From the NCBI RefSeq assembly GCF_022458985.1, contig NC_061783.1:13337913-13401912 (forward strand): DNA of 64,000 nucleotides, written 5' to 3'. This DNA is from Mugil cephalus. Its lineage: Eukaryota > Chordata > Actinopteri > Mugiliformes > Mugilidae. Below the pieces are notes generated by a model, which was not told where the DNA came from, made no database searches, and saw nothing but the letters and a program-made list of their open reading frames with translations. This document shows positions 54,629 through 64,000 of the stretch, piece after piece (the stretch's first letter is position 1; each line of letters begins with the position of its first letter). A program made the translations under genes and the position numbers.

Positions 54629-55681
54629 GAACTGACATGAGAGATGTGATACATTTGTTAATTTCTTTGTATTTTACCTATTTATTTCTTTTGTTTGGAC
54701 AGTTATTGACATAAACAAATGGGCTTTGTTGCCCCTTTGTTGCCCCATTTTTTGACAGTAGGAAAGAAACAGGAGCCATTTTTATAGAGTTACTGTGGAC
54801 TTTGACCATCACGTAGATCTAACTAATAGTCAGGATTTAGTTAGACACATAAAAGCATCTTTTGAACAAACCTTGAACTGCTCTGCTGCTCTGAATTTAA
54901 CAGTTGTTTGGGTTTCACAAGATCTTAATTGGATATTTTAAATGTTAAGGAATATAAACATTGTAGTTATCAGCAAACCACTAATGTTTCACGGTTTTAA
55001 TCAGCAGGTACTACACATGGTCAGTGGTGTCAATATGTGCTACCATAAATACACTATGTTTAAGTCATGATGGCCAACTTACTAGTCTAAAGACAACTAT
55101 GCGTGTGTGTTTTTTGTTGTTTGTTTGTTTTGTGAAACTGCCTCAGAAATTCATCTAACATTGTAGACAAGCATGAAGTATCTTTGTGACACTGGTCCCT
55201 GTTTTTTAAGTTTGTTAAAATACAAATTATGTTCTGGTTTATGGGAGTAATTTGTCTGTTCCTCAGTGGACAGGTGAATAAGGGTTATATCCAGAATCTT
55301 GTGTCTTTTGCAGCCATTCTAATGTACAATACGAATTTAGTAAAAAATGTCATTATTTTTTATTAATTATCGGATCTTGTGTTTTATTATATATTATATC
55401 CAAATGCATCCAAAATGTGGATTGTAATTTTCTCTCAACAGTTGGTGCTAGAGCTATATGTTTTTCTTTGATTATCTTGTTTAAATATTAGTTAATACTT
55501 TCCGTTGTTTAGGTTTGAGTTTAGACTTAAAGTAGATTTTGAAACACATTAGCACTTGTTCATTTTGATTACTTTTTTGGTGGTTTTATTTTGAAGGTAC
55601 AAGGCACCAGGTGAGTTTATAAACAGAGAGGAAGGATGAGACAGGGCTATGCACTGGGAAGAGTTTTTTTTTTTTGCTTGT

Positions 55682-55703
55682 ATGTTTGTTTGTTTGTTTG
55701 TTT
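55682..55703 (+). repeat. (TTTG)n tetranucleotide repeat
   Basis: About five GTTT units in the rrm2b 3' UTR. Confidence 0.85.
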
Positions 55704-55750
55704 ACCAGAGTGAGAGATGAAGCAGAAGCTGTTACTCTTTGGCAATGAAA

Positions 55751-55756
55751 AATAAA
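55751..55756 (+). terminator. Likely rrm2b polyadenylation signal
   Basis: Canonical AATAAA followed by T/GT-rich sequence, giving a 3' UTR of about 1.1 kb. It is the last such hexamer before mtdh. Confidence 0.55.
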
Positions 55757-55982
55757 CCACACCAAACGTATTTGGTATTGATTTAAAATCCCGAGTTACT
55801 CAGTGGCCGTTTGTTTGTTTTGTTTTTTTGGATTTAGTTTGGTTCTGAAGTACTCTTCATTATCTTCCTCATTCGTTTGAGACAAAACAACACAGTCAGA
55901 TTAGATTATTAGCCACTCCTCCGATAGCATACGGATGCTGGAAATGAAAGCTAGCAGCTAGTGTGTGCGCAATTTTTTGAAG

Positions 55983-58900
55983 ATGGCTGGGGACCTGCAA
56001 GGTTTTGCGCTGGAGAAAGCCGAACTCCTTTCCAGCCGCTTGAAGGAGCTCATGTCTTCGGGCCAGGGCTTTGTTCGGGCTCAGTTCGGGCTGGATTTGG
56101 GTCTGAAGCCCGAGCTGTACCCGACGTGGGTCATCCTGTCCTCGGTGGCGCTGGGTCTGGGTCTGCTGCTCCTCGGTCTGTTCTGGGCCGCTTTGTGCGG
56201 GGGTCAGCTGGCCGGGAAGAAGCGGGGATGTCCGGTGACACAAAGCAGCTTCGAGCCTGCCGCTTCTGCTGCCAAGGCCAATGTTGCTAAAACAACGAAG
56301 CCCGAGGAGCCGAAGAAGAAGAACAAAAAAAAGCCACCGGAGAAGGTACTGTGCAGTAAAAGCTGTAGGCTGATCGAATCACTGTGGCTCAATCACAACA
56401 AATCTAGTGACTTTTCATTGGTTCATCTATAAAAACACTTTACCCCAGACTTTAAGTCTCCACTCTGTTAACTGGCGTCATTTACACTTTTATCTCCATT
56501 TTTATTTTATTGGTCGCTGTTGAAGTTCAACGTTCGTTAGCAAGCTAACACAGCTAGCTCATGTAGCTTGTGTTGATGCTAGTTGACGTTACAGCCCAAT
56601 TTGGTTTACACCACATAAATTAAAATATCAAGAACAACCCCCTCACTCACACACAAAAAACGACACCGACAACCTCGTTAGATAATTTAATGTATTATTA
56701 ATCGTAGTGTTTTTGTGAAGAGATGAATGCTATCTATGTTTATGAGTAGCTAACTGACACGTCACTGTTGATCTTGAGGTAGTGCTAGCTAACCACAAAG
56801 ATAAGACGTTTTATCTTAATAACTGCGCTTATTAAATTGTACTTATAATGTGACAGTTATATTGTTTTTAATACATCTGTGAGCAGGGCTAATGGCTTTT
56901 TTAAGGCTGCTGTTCAGATATTGATATCAGCTACTACTCAGAAACATGAGCTCAAGACCATTGAGTTACTAGAAGCCTTGTTACTGAAATATCACCAGCC
57001 ATTAAATCAACTAAATGGACCTTGATAGCTGTAGAGTCACCAAAATAGATATCTATAAAAGTAGTTTATTATAGCAGAAGATGATGCGCTCATTAAATTA
57101 AAGTTTATTTATTTTTTTTCTGCTTTATTCCTAAATCCTCCTGACTGTGTTGTTAATCTGATGTCTGTTCCCCTTCAGAAGACTCAGTCTAATGGACAAC
57201 CGGTGACAGTGGCTCAAGAGGAAGTCAAAGTGACTGAGGTGGTTTCCAAGCGTGCGCCGCCGGTTAAAACTGAGAAGGTAAATCCAATATGAAGGGGACG
57301 TGAAACTGTCGGCGACTGGAGAAGCCACAGGTTTTAGCTGTACTGACATTTTCATCTGTTAAATATCGCTGACACTACACTGCTTGTCATGTTCGCCTGG
57401 TGGTTTGGCCTTTAAAATTACTTATTTGCCTCTTTTATTTATTTCTCTGCCTACAGGCGCCTGAGGTGCAAGCCCCAGCTCAGGCTAAAAAGAACAGGAA
57501 GAAAGCCAAGGCCGATGTGAAACCAGTTCAGCATGTCTCTACAACTGATGGGAAGGAAGCTGACGATGGTAAGTCTCAAAAGGAGTGTTACCAACAATCT
57601 AAAATATTTCTATATTGTTGCCCTGTGGGCGCTGAGTCAGCTCAGCATTCAGAACGGTTTTGTGTGTGCGTGTCCATCAGGGGCGTGGGAGACCAAAGTC
57701 AGTAACAGAGAAAAGCGTCAGCAGCGCAGGAAGGACAAGGGTTCTGAGGACTCTGGGAGTCCAGGAGGAGTGGAAGCCCCCAAAACCCACGCAGAGCCAC
57801 CTGTGGTCGCAGTTCCATCAAAGAAGAACAAAGGGAACCACGGTATTAATGTGGAAAAAGTTTTCTGTCATAGATGTGTTGCGTAATTGTTCCAGTCTCA
57901 AAAGCTTGACCACAGCATGAAATTACTAGTTGTTTAACATACTGCACAGTAATGACACAGATATAAGATATAGATTTGAAGTTTTGATGTGTATTACACA
58001 AATATTTAGTTATACTGCATGTCATTAACGTAAATTTTTCATATTTGCTTCAGAGGCCGTGCGTTCAAAAGCCACTGGAAAGGGCGATGCAGCCAGCGGT
58101 GCAGGTAAAGACAAACCTAGACCATTATTTCGTATGAGTGCACACTTAATTTTATTTTTCCTTTCAAGTTAAGATGACAGAGAGCAATCGTGAAGCTTTT
58201 ATGTAAAAGTTTTTCAATATCCAATTAAATTGAACAGCATTTACAATGCATTTTTAAATCATATGTTGTCTCACTGTCCCAGTGACCCCATGTCTTTCTT
58301 TCCTTCTCAGTGTCCCCCAGCTGGAGAGAGGAGCCTTCGGTCAATGGCGGAGGCTGGACTGACATGTCCGTGAAGATCCCAGGCCAGAGCGGTGCCATGG
58401 AGGGAAACAAGTGGAGTATCATCCCCACGGCTAAGCATCGCAGGGCCCAACCGGAGCCACAGCGCTGGGCTCGGGACTCACAAGGTACCGTCTAGACCTG
58501 TGCGGACAGTTCTCCACCATAAATATAAATACAGCTTATGAATCATAAGACAGCAGATTCTTATGATATACAGTAATAATAAACACGGTTATTTTGATTT
58601 CAAAGAAAAAAGAAATAATTAGTCAAAATAGTTTAACTGCACTGGTATAGTTATTTATAAGACCAGGTGAGACTGCTCCACCTACTGGGCAAATGTGATA
58701 TAATAAAAGAAATTAGCAGTACTCTTATATACTGTGAGAAACTGAGTTCACTAAGCAACTGTGTTTTCCTGCGGTCTCATCAGCTGCGTGGAGTGGCATC
58801 GATGGCCGAATAAAGTCAGACCTCAACCGTGCATCCTTCTCTGTGCCAGGACTGAACACCGCAGGTCGGTAGTGTGATTAACCAGAAAGCTTTATCACTG

Positions 58901-60003
58901 AGTCACACATTAACCACTTCCTTCATCTGTCATCCAGAGAATGCGAACGTGGTTTGCTTTTTCATTTCGCTTCAACAGCCACCAGTGTTTTGGCTGTTGT
59001 TAACAGTTTTTTTTTTTTATCTCCGTCACCTCTTTTAGACCCAGTGTCCAATTCAGTTGAGCCGAAGTGGGTGAGCCACCGTAACGTTGATGACGAGTGG
59101 TCGGGATTCAGTAAGTGTCCAGCGATACATTCTACACATCACACCTTCCTAAAGCAGGAAAGTGTAGTTGTTGCTGCTTTTTTTTGTTTTGTTTTTACGC
59201 ATATCTAACTCCATTTGTTCGATGCACGTTTCTTTTAGATGGGACGGCTGCAGCAGATCCCAGCTCTGACTGGAACGCCCCTGCAGAGCACTGGGGAAAC
59301 TATGAGGAGCCTCCTGTGTTGGTGGCGCCAGCTCCTCTGAAGAAGGAGCAGCCAGTCACCAACAAGGTTTTAATCTTCATTACACTATACATTTAGAGTT
59401 TATCCTCATCTTAAAACATGTTACTCTTGAATGTTTCTTGTCATGTGTATTTCTCTCACCAGAAATTTAAATATACACCTGAATATGTGTCGTGGCAGGC
59501 ATCAGAAGATGAGAAGGACGGCGAGGATCTGTCTGGAGGAGCAGCCAAATCTAAGAAGAGGAGGAAAAAGAAGAAGAAAACAGAAGAGGAGGCTGCATCT
59601 GACGCTCAGGCAAGACGCAAAACATCAAGCTGGCTTCGTCCACGTCAAACTAGTATAGGTGTGAAACCTGTCAATGCGTTTGTTTGATTGTAGACGGCGA
59701 ACACAGCAGCCCCAATCAAGGCGGCACCCAAACCCCAAGAGCTTCCTGCGCCGCCTTCCAAAAAGCAGAATTCCAGCATATCATCCTCTCAGAGTAGGTC
59801 ACAGAGGTTCTATGTTTGCTCAGACCTTTTCTATTCCTACCCTTAAAACACAGTCTGGAATCGATGCCCTTGTGTCCCAGCTGATTTAAACTGCGACGGC
59901 TCTAAATGCGTCTTTCGTATTTTCTGTACTTGCAGAGAAGCCTGAGCAGGCCGTGGAGCCTCCGAAGCCGTCCCAGAAGAAAAAAGTCAGAAGGGAAACA
60001 TGA
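55983..60003 (+). CDS. mtdh: Metadherin / LYRIC (AEG-1), 12 exons
   Basis: Exons 55983-56345, 57179-57277, 57457-57568, 57681-57842, 58054-58104, 58311-58484, 58784-58864, 59039-59110, 59239-59366, 59463-59609, 59694-59793 and 59936-60003 join in frame to 518 residues (human 582). Metadherin is a lysine-rich, single-pass membrane or nuclear scaffold that binds SND1 and modulates NF-kB and RNA-related functions. Residues 49-73 form the transmembrane segment (YPTWVILSSVALGLGLLLLG). AWETKVSNREKRQQRRKDK, NGGGW and DDEWSGFN match the human order. SDWNAPAEHWGN carries both SND1-contact tryptophans (W383, W390). The protein ends KKKVRRET. The first in-frame ATG (55983, A at -3, G at +4) is used. Intron 10 starts GC rather than GT. 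Intron 1 (833 bp) contains nothing recognised. Confidence 0.95.
59610..59693 (+). other. mtdh intron 10, GC-AG type
   Basis: The junction CAG|gcaaga ... attgtag|ACG is the only one that keeps the frame and the family sequence. GT donors nearby either break the frame or leave an intron under about 50 nt. CAG|GCAAG is the known consensus of GC-AG introns. The intron is 84 nt long. Confidence 0.8.
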
Positions 60004-60391
60004 AGTCACATCACAGGTCCAGACAAAGCATATGCAAATGATTGTTAAACGTGTCACATGCAATAATTACCAGGTACGGCGTTTCTTTCTGAGATACACA
60101 CAACCGTTTGTCAGTCACAGAAACAAAAACAAGAAGGCAAGCGGCCGATATCGGCTGCTTGGCTAAACATATAGTGATGAAATGTGGTCCTATGGACTGA
60201 AAACTTAACTAATTTGCACTATTTGCTACACTGCAACCAGAGTGGAGTTTCAGGTGAGGTGGACTTTCGTTGGAGGTACATGTTTAAATGGCATTGTGTT
60301 TTCTGTTTTGTTCAGTTTTGTTCCTCTTCTCCAAGAGTGTTAGTAATTGTATACCCCCCTCCAAAAAACAAAAAACAAAACAAAACGGGTT

Positions 60392-60417
60392 TAATTATTA
60401 TTATTATTATTATTATT
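60392..60417 (+). repeat. (ATT)n trinucleotide repeat
   Basis: About eight ATT units in the mtdh 3' UTR. Confidence 0.9.
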
Positions 60418-60995
60418 TTAACCATACATTTTTTTGTTCCTTAGAATGTTGCACTTTGATTTTTTTGCCATTCTGCTGCCCATGCGTTACTTACAGAAAT
60501 GTTGTGGAGCAAAAGATAAAGGACGGGTTTGATTTTCGGCAAGTTTTTCTCAGTACAACACTCACATGCCTGTACGTACACGGGCAGACTGTAGGCCACT
60601 CTCCAAGCCTATGGAAGACATTGATACCTTTATTGATTGCTTTAATAACTTACTGTCCTAAATCGACACTAAGTCATATCCCTGATAGAGCTACTATCCC
60701 GTATGAAATGTGGGAGAAACATTTGTCACTCGTATAAATGGCATGTGAGTACTGTATTAAGATGGGTTTGCCTGTCCCGTTTATATAATATTTTCTGTAA
60801 GAAGAGTGGCAGCAGAGGTCCATGACATTTACAGTGGTGTTAAAAGTACATTGAAACCTATCAACAACCATTCCTTCAGCACGATCCACCTCTTCTCTGT
60901 CCGTCTGCGTGACAACCAGACGGTGAAGCACTGGATTTAGCCAGAGTTAGACAATTATTTAATTTGGATCGCATCAAAGATTTTGTAAGAAAATG

Positions 60996-61001
60996 AATAA
61001 A
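60996..61001 (+). terminator. Candidate proximal mtdh polyadenylation signal
   Basis: AATAAA about 1.0 kb after the stop codon. Confidence 0.35.
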
Positions 61002-61060
61002 TTGAATTCCAATCTGGGGACTTGCTGAGGTCAAATAGAGACCACAGTAGCTGATGTGAA

Positions 61061-61075
61061 CCACCAGGAGGCGCT
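61061..61075 (+). promoter_or_regulatory. CTCF-like motif downstream of mtdh
   Basis: CCACCAGGAGGCGCT fits the known CTCF core at all positions but one (A at the K position). It points away from the minus-strand site at 41371-41385. Confidence 0.4.
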
Positions 61076-61092
61076 GTAATGTGAAGTTAAGC

Positions 61093-61151
61093 AGAGCCGT
61101 ACATTAGAGATGTGTTTTAGATGTATTTAGACATCTCTAATATACGGCTCT
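61093..61151. repeat. Inverted repeat forming a 21-bp stem hairpin
   Basis: Arms 61093-61113 and 61131-61151 pair with one mismatch around a 17-nt loop. The whole is bracketed by direct repeats TGAAGTTAAG (61082-61091 and 61151-61160). It may be a tiny palindromic mobile element or a structured 3' UTR segment. Confidence 0.85.
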
Positions 61152-61502
61152 GAAGTTAAGGGGTAGTGGGATTTATCCCACACTTTTATCATCATGAGTA
61201 TGTCTAGGTTTATGCGACAAGACTGTATGTTGGTTTTTCTAGTGACTTAATTGTCCTTTCTGCACTCTTTCTAATTTAAAAAACAACAACAACAAAAAAA
61301 AATAGTTCTTCTTCCAGTTTCGTTCTAGAAAAAGCCATGCCATATGTACAGATTGTAAGGGCTTTTTCCATTTCTGTAATTGCACTGTGCAAAAACCTGT
61401 ATTACGTTCCTTTGGATGTCGATGAATTGTTTTTACTGACTTTTGCGGAATGTGAAATGTGTAACTTTTTTCAGTTTGTACCCGACTTCCAGGTTTTACG
61501 AT

Positions 61503-61541
61503 GGGCGGGCGGGCGGGTTTGGTGGGTGGGAGGGAGGGAGG
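61503..61541 (+). other. G-quadruplex-prone G-tract cluster
   Basis: Eight G-runs, seven of three G and one GG, separated by loops of 1-5 nt (GGGCGGGCGGGCGGG, then a further GGGTGGGAGGGAGGG). It lies before the distal AATAAA, so it could be in the mtdh 3' UTR. Confidence 0.75.
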
Positions 61542-61815
61542 TCGAGTGGCTGTTTTTGACCTGAACTGAGAATGAAGACATACATATTACACAGAGCAGC
61601 TTTAATGCCACATCCAGGTTGGTTTTAAACAATACACACAGACACACACAGAATTTCACACATATATGAATGGAATTTTATTCCGTTGCCTTAACCTGTA
61701 AATGTATAGAAAGTGCATTGAAGTCCTTTTTATATAGTTTCCATCCGATTGCAAGTTTTGATGTCAGAATTAATTTTCTTTTGCATGACCTTGATAATAG
61801 TACTTGTGTACATAA

Positions 61816-61821
61816 AATAAA
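61816..61821 (+). terminator. Candidate distal mtdh polyadenylation signal
   Basis: AATAAA about 1.8 kb after the stop codon, in a T-rich context. If used, the 3' UTR would include the hairpin and G-tracts. Confidence 0.45.
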
Positions 61822-62654
61822 ATGATCAAACTTTTGCTTTAACTATTAGTACTTGGTCCTAGAGTACCACTCAGTATACATACTGTACTGGCTTACTGTA
61901 AGGAGACAAATTGCAGCTTTTTATGTGGGCGTCCAGTTTAGAGGACATTAACCTGTTTTGTTCTATTTTTCTTCTGTGTGCAAAGAGACTTAGTGTGCAC
62001 TAAGTCAAAGCATTGATCAACTGGTGGTAGTTATTGGCTGGCAGACCTGATCACAGCAAAATTATTTGTCACTGTGGCTCCAGGTGCCGATTTTGTTAAA
62101 TTTTTACCGATGAGTAAGATGATTGAGTCACTGTATTTATATACTTATCTCTAGGAAGTGTTTTTTTTTTCTTTTTTTTGTGAATGACTTTGTTTATTGC
62201 AGAGGAGATACAAATGATATTTCTATGTTTGTTTGGTCGAGATGAAAATTAAACAGGAAATGCTTGATATCACACTGTGAAGTATTTTTATTTTTTTATT
62301 TTAGCTTAATTAAGATTCATGTTTGTTGTCACTTCCGCAGTATGTTAATGATAAAAATAGAGAGGTGTGAAATATTGTCCTACTTCCACAGTGCTACTTA
62401 TATGAGGGCAAAACAGAATAACTACTTTAATTACTTCTACTACAAGACAAAGAAGATATTTATGTATATAAACACGTTATACAAGAGAAAATCAGTTTCA
62501 GCTGCTGATGTTCGATACCACTGATTTTCGAAGTATATTGAGCTAGTGACCTCATTTATAGCCGAGCTGATACAACAGCCACACAGAGGACACACAATCA
62601 CACAACATATGTGAAAATGCAGTTTCAAACACTAAAAACAGAAATAACTAAAAT

Positions 62655-62740
62655 AATAAGTATCTTGATTTAAGTATCGAGCATAAAGTTCTGGTATCGC
62701 AGGTATCGATATTTCAGTATCGATACACATCCTCACTACA
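62655..62740 (+). mobile_element. Fragment related to the hAT-like element at 47144-47912
   Basis: Repeated GTATCG and TATCGATA motifs end in TATCGATACACATCCTCACTA, resembling the right end of the 47144-47912 element. The left terminal repeat was not found. Confidence 0.4.
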
Positions 62741-62875
62741 AGAGGGGCGACAATGGGACGACCCCCGACACAGGAATGGTTTTACAAGTGGATGCCACTA
62801 ATATTTTTCCCCTCCTCATCTTTTCTGACCGTTTTGTAACTAGTTTTACATTTGACCAGTGTCGCTTCTTGTAGC

Positions 62876-63004
62876 ATGAGGCGATACCTGGACGCTACAG
62901 ATGTTGCACAGGCCAGTCCCACTCCTCCAGGAAGACGCCTCATTACACACGACTGGTTTGCTGTGTCTCCCAGAGCAAATCTACACAAACCGTCTCTGAA
63001 TTAA
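62876..63004 (+). pseudogene. Relic of a Tc1/mariner-type transposase N-terminus
   Basis: Translation from ATG 62876 gives MRRYLDATDVAQ and later WFAVSP, which resemble the start and the first helix-turn-helix region of a Tc1-like transposase family common in fish. The nucleotide stretches CTGGACGCTACAGATGTTGC and TTTGCTGTGTCTCCCAG support this. The intervening residues have diverged and a stop follows after 42 codons. No DDE catalytic domain remains. Confidence 0.55.
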
Positions 63005-63693
63005 ATACTTTGCTGCAGAGCAAATCTGTGTCAGTAGCCGGTCCTGCGTGGTTGCAGTGACTCTCTGGAGGCCAAACTGCTGCCTCAGTCAATGAGGTGA
63101 GGCCGTCGCGTGGCACACTCACAGAGCCTGACCTCCTTCGCCTTGTCTCTCTCTCTCTGTCTCTGTCTCTCCCCAACCCTTATCTCTCAGTTCATTTAGG
63201 ATTTGCAGCTTTTAATCTCTCACAATCTCTGGCCCATTCACCTTTCAGTGGGATATCACGTTATTCTCATTCTTCCCTGCTGCAGGATCATTGTGCTTAC
63301 TCTTTTTTTTTTTTTTTTGTCTTGTTTGCGTGTGCAAAAGGCAGATGTATTAATAGTGAAGGTCACTCGGTGATGACTGTTACTGCGGCCGCTCAAAGCC
63401 ACACTATAAAAATCGTTCCCTAATCTTTCCAGCGTCCGAGAGGCCTCACGTAGCAGCATTATGCAGCCAAACGAATGAGTCCATTCCCCCAAATACCATC
63501 CCAGGGTTTTTACTGTCTTCTAGTAAGTGTGGGAGAAAGAGATTAAGGCTTTGTGATTCGTGTCATTACGTCAGAGCCCTCTCTACGCATAACATAAATG
63601 CCTGTGTTTAATAATAGGGAAATGTGAACACGACTTTTGTCTTCCTGTTGAGTCGCGGCATTTTAAAGAGGTGGCAGACTGGACAGTATTAAG

Positions 63694-63798
63694 TCATGGC
63701 AGGAGAAGAAAATCCCCTAATGTGACGATGATGCGGTCCACCCACCAGAGCTTAGCGCTGTGGTCACTGGCCCATCTGTCAGGCTTGGTCTGGGACAT
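63694..63798 (-). other. Candidate terminal exon of an unidentified gene
   Basis: On the minus strand a strong acceptor (pyrimidine-rich tract ending tgtgtgcag at 63799) is followed by 34 open codons with a TGA stop at 63694-63696. Many codons end in G or C (KPDRWASDHSAKLWWVDR). I do not recognise the protein. It may equally be a chance open frame. Confidence 0.25.
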
Positions 63799-64000
63799 CT
63801 GCACACAGAGAGACAGACTGACATGAGATTGAAGTCTACTTTTTCATTCTAATATTATAAAAGCAAATCTAAAGCCATTCCATTTAGGTTTGTGTCTTTT
63901 ATGGCAGAGGATATGTCATGTTTTCAAGAATAAAACATGATACACTAATTTGGCCATTCATTCTAAGAGGCTGCATTTATGGCCTGGAACAAACAGACCT

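Larger units (their letters stand above)
54629..55982 (+). other. rrm2b 3' UTR and short rrm2b-mtdh spacer
   Basis: AT-rich noncoding sequence. The last strong AATAAA (55751-55756) is about 230 bp before the mtdh start codon, so the mtdh promoter must be very short or overlap the rrm2b 3' end. A (TTTG)n tract is at 55682-55703. Confidence 0.7.
61830..64000 (+). other. Region downstream of mtdh
   Basis: AT-rich DNA with fragments of two mobile elements (62655-62740, 62876-63004), a short TC tract near 63148-63170, a poly-T run at about 63303-63319 and one candidate minus-strand exon (63694-63798). No firm gene. Confidence 0.6.

Noticed and set aside
55965-55982. Upstream in-frame extension of mtdh by six codons
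   Set aside because: The codon there is GTG, not ATG; ATG 55983 has a strong Kozak context and fits the family N-terminus.
59610-59687. Read-through of mtdh exon 10 to a GT donor near 59659
   Set aside because: It would leave an intron under 50 nt and force exon 11 into a frame that stops early.

Overview
The window is nuclear DNA of a ray-finned fish, most likely a percomorph-type teleost. The evidence is split eukaryotic genes with GT-AG introns, many CA/GT, GACA and trinucleotide microsatellites, hAT-like and Tc1-like transposon relics, and proteins of clear vertebrate families. No prokaryotic, plasmid, CRISPR or viral gene organisation was seen. Species and chromosome cannot be fixed from the sequence alone. 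Layout: positions 1-9390 are gene-poor and hold repeats. A GC-richer promoter-like stretch leads into pard6g (coding exons 9654-9725, 15047-15269 and 38405-39507), a PAR-6 polarity gene whose second intron is about 23 kb. From 42.3 to 60.0 kb four compact genes lie head to tail on the same strand: bloc1s4 (5 coding exons, 42346-44957), an NTF2-family gene (4 coding exons, 49357-50735), rrm2b (9 exons, 51252-54628) and mtdh (12 exons, 55983-60003). The last 4 kb hold the mtdh 3' region, transposon relics and one unidentified candidate exon on the minus strand. Every exon boundary was placed by reading splice sites and checking that the frame closes across each junction; all five proteins close from ATG to stop. 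The genes do not form one pathway: PAR-6 acts in cell polarity, BLOC1S4 in lysosome-related organelle biogenesis, NTF2 in nuclear import of Ran-GDP, RRM2B in dNTP supply, and MTDH in RNA/SND1-linked signalling. Their adjacency is ordinary conserved or rearranged vertebrate gene order; rrm2b and mtdh both have human counterparts on 8q22. No wholly new biological system was found. The most notable observations are a GC-AG intron in mtdh, a histidine/glutamine expansion in the PAR-6 tail, an intron-bearing bloc1s4 whose mammalian counterpart is intronless, a duplicated segment just upstream of bloc1s4, a hAT-like element with a perfect 8-bp target duplication, a 21-bp-stem hairpin and G-tracts downstream of mtdh, and CTCF-like sites flanking the compact cluster.
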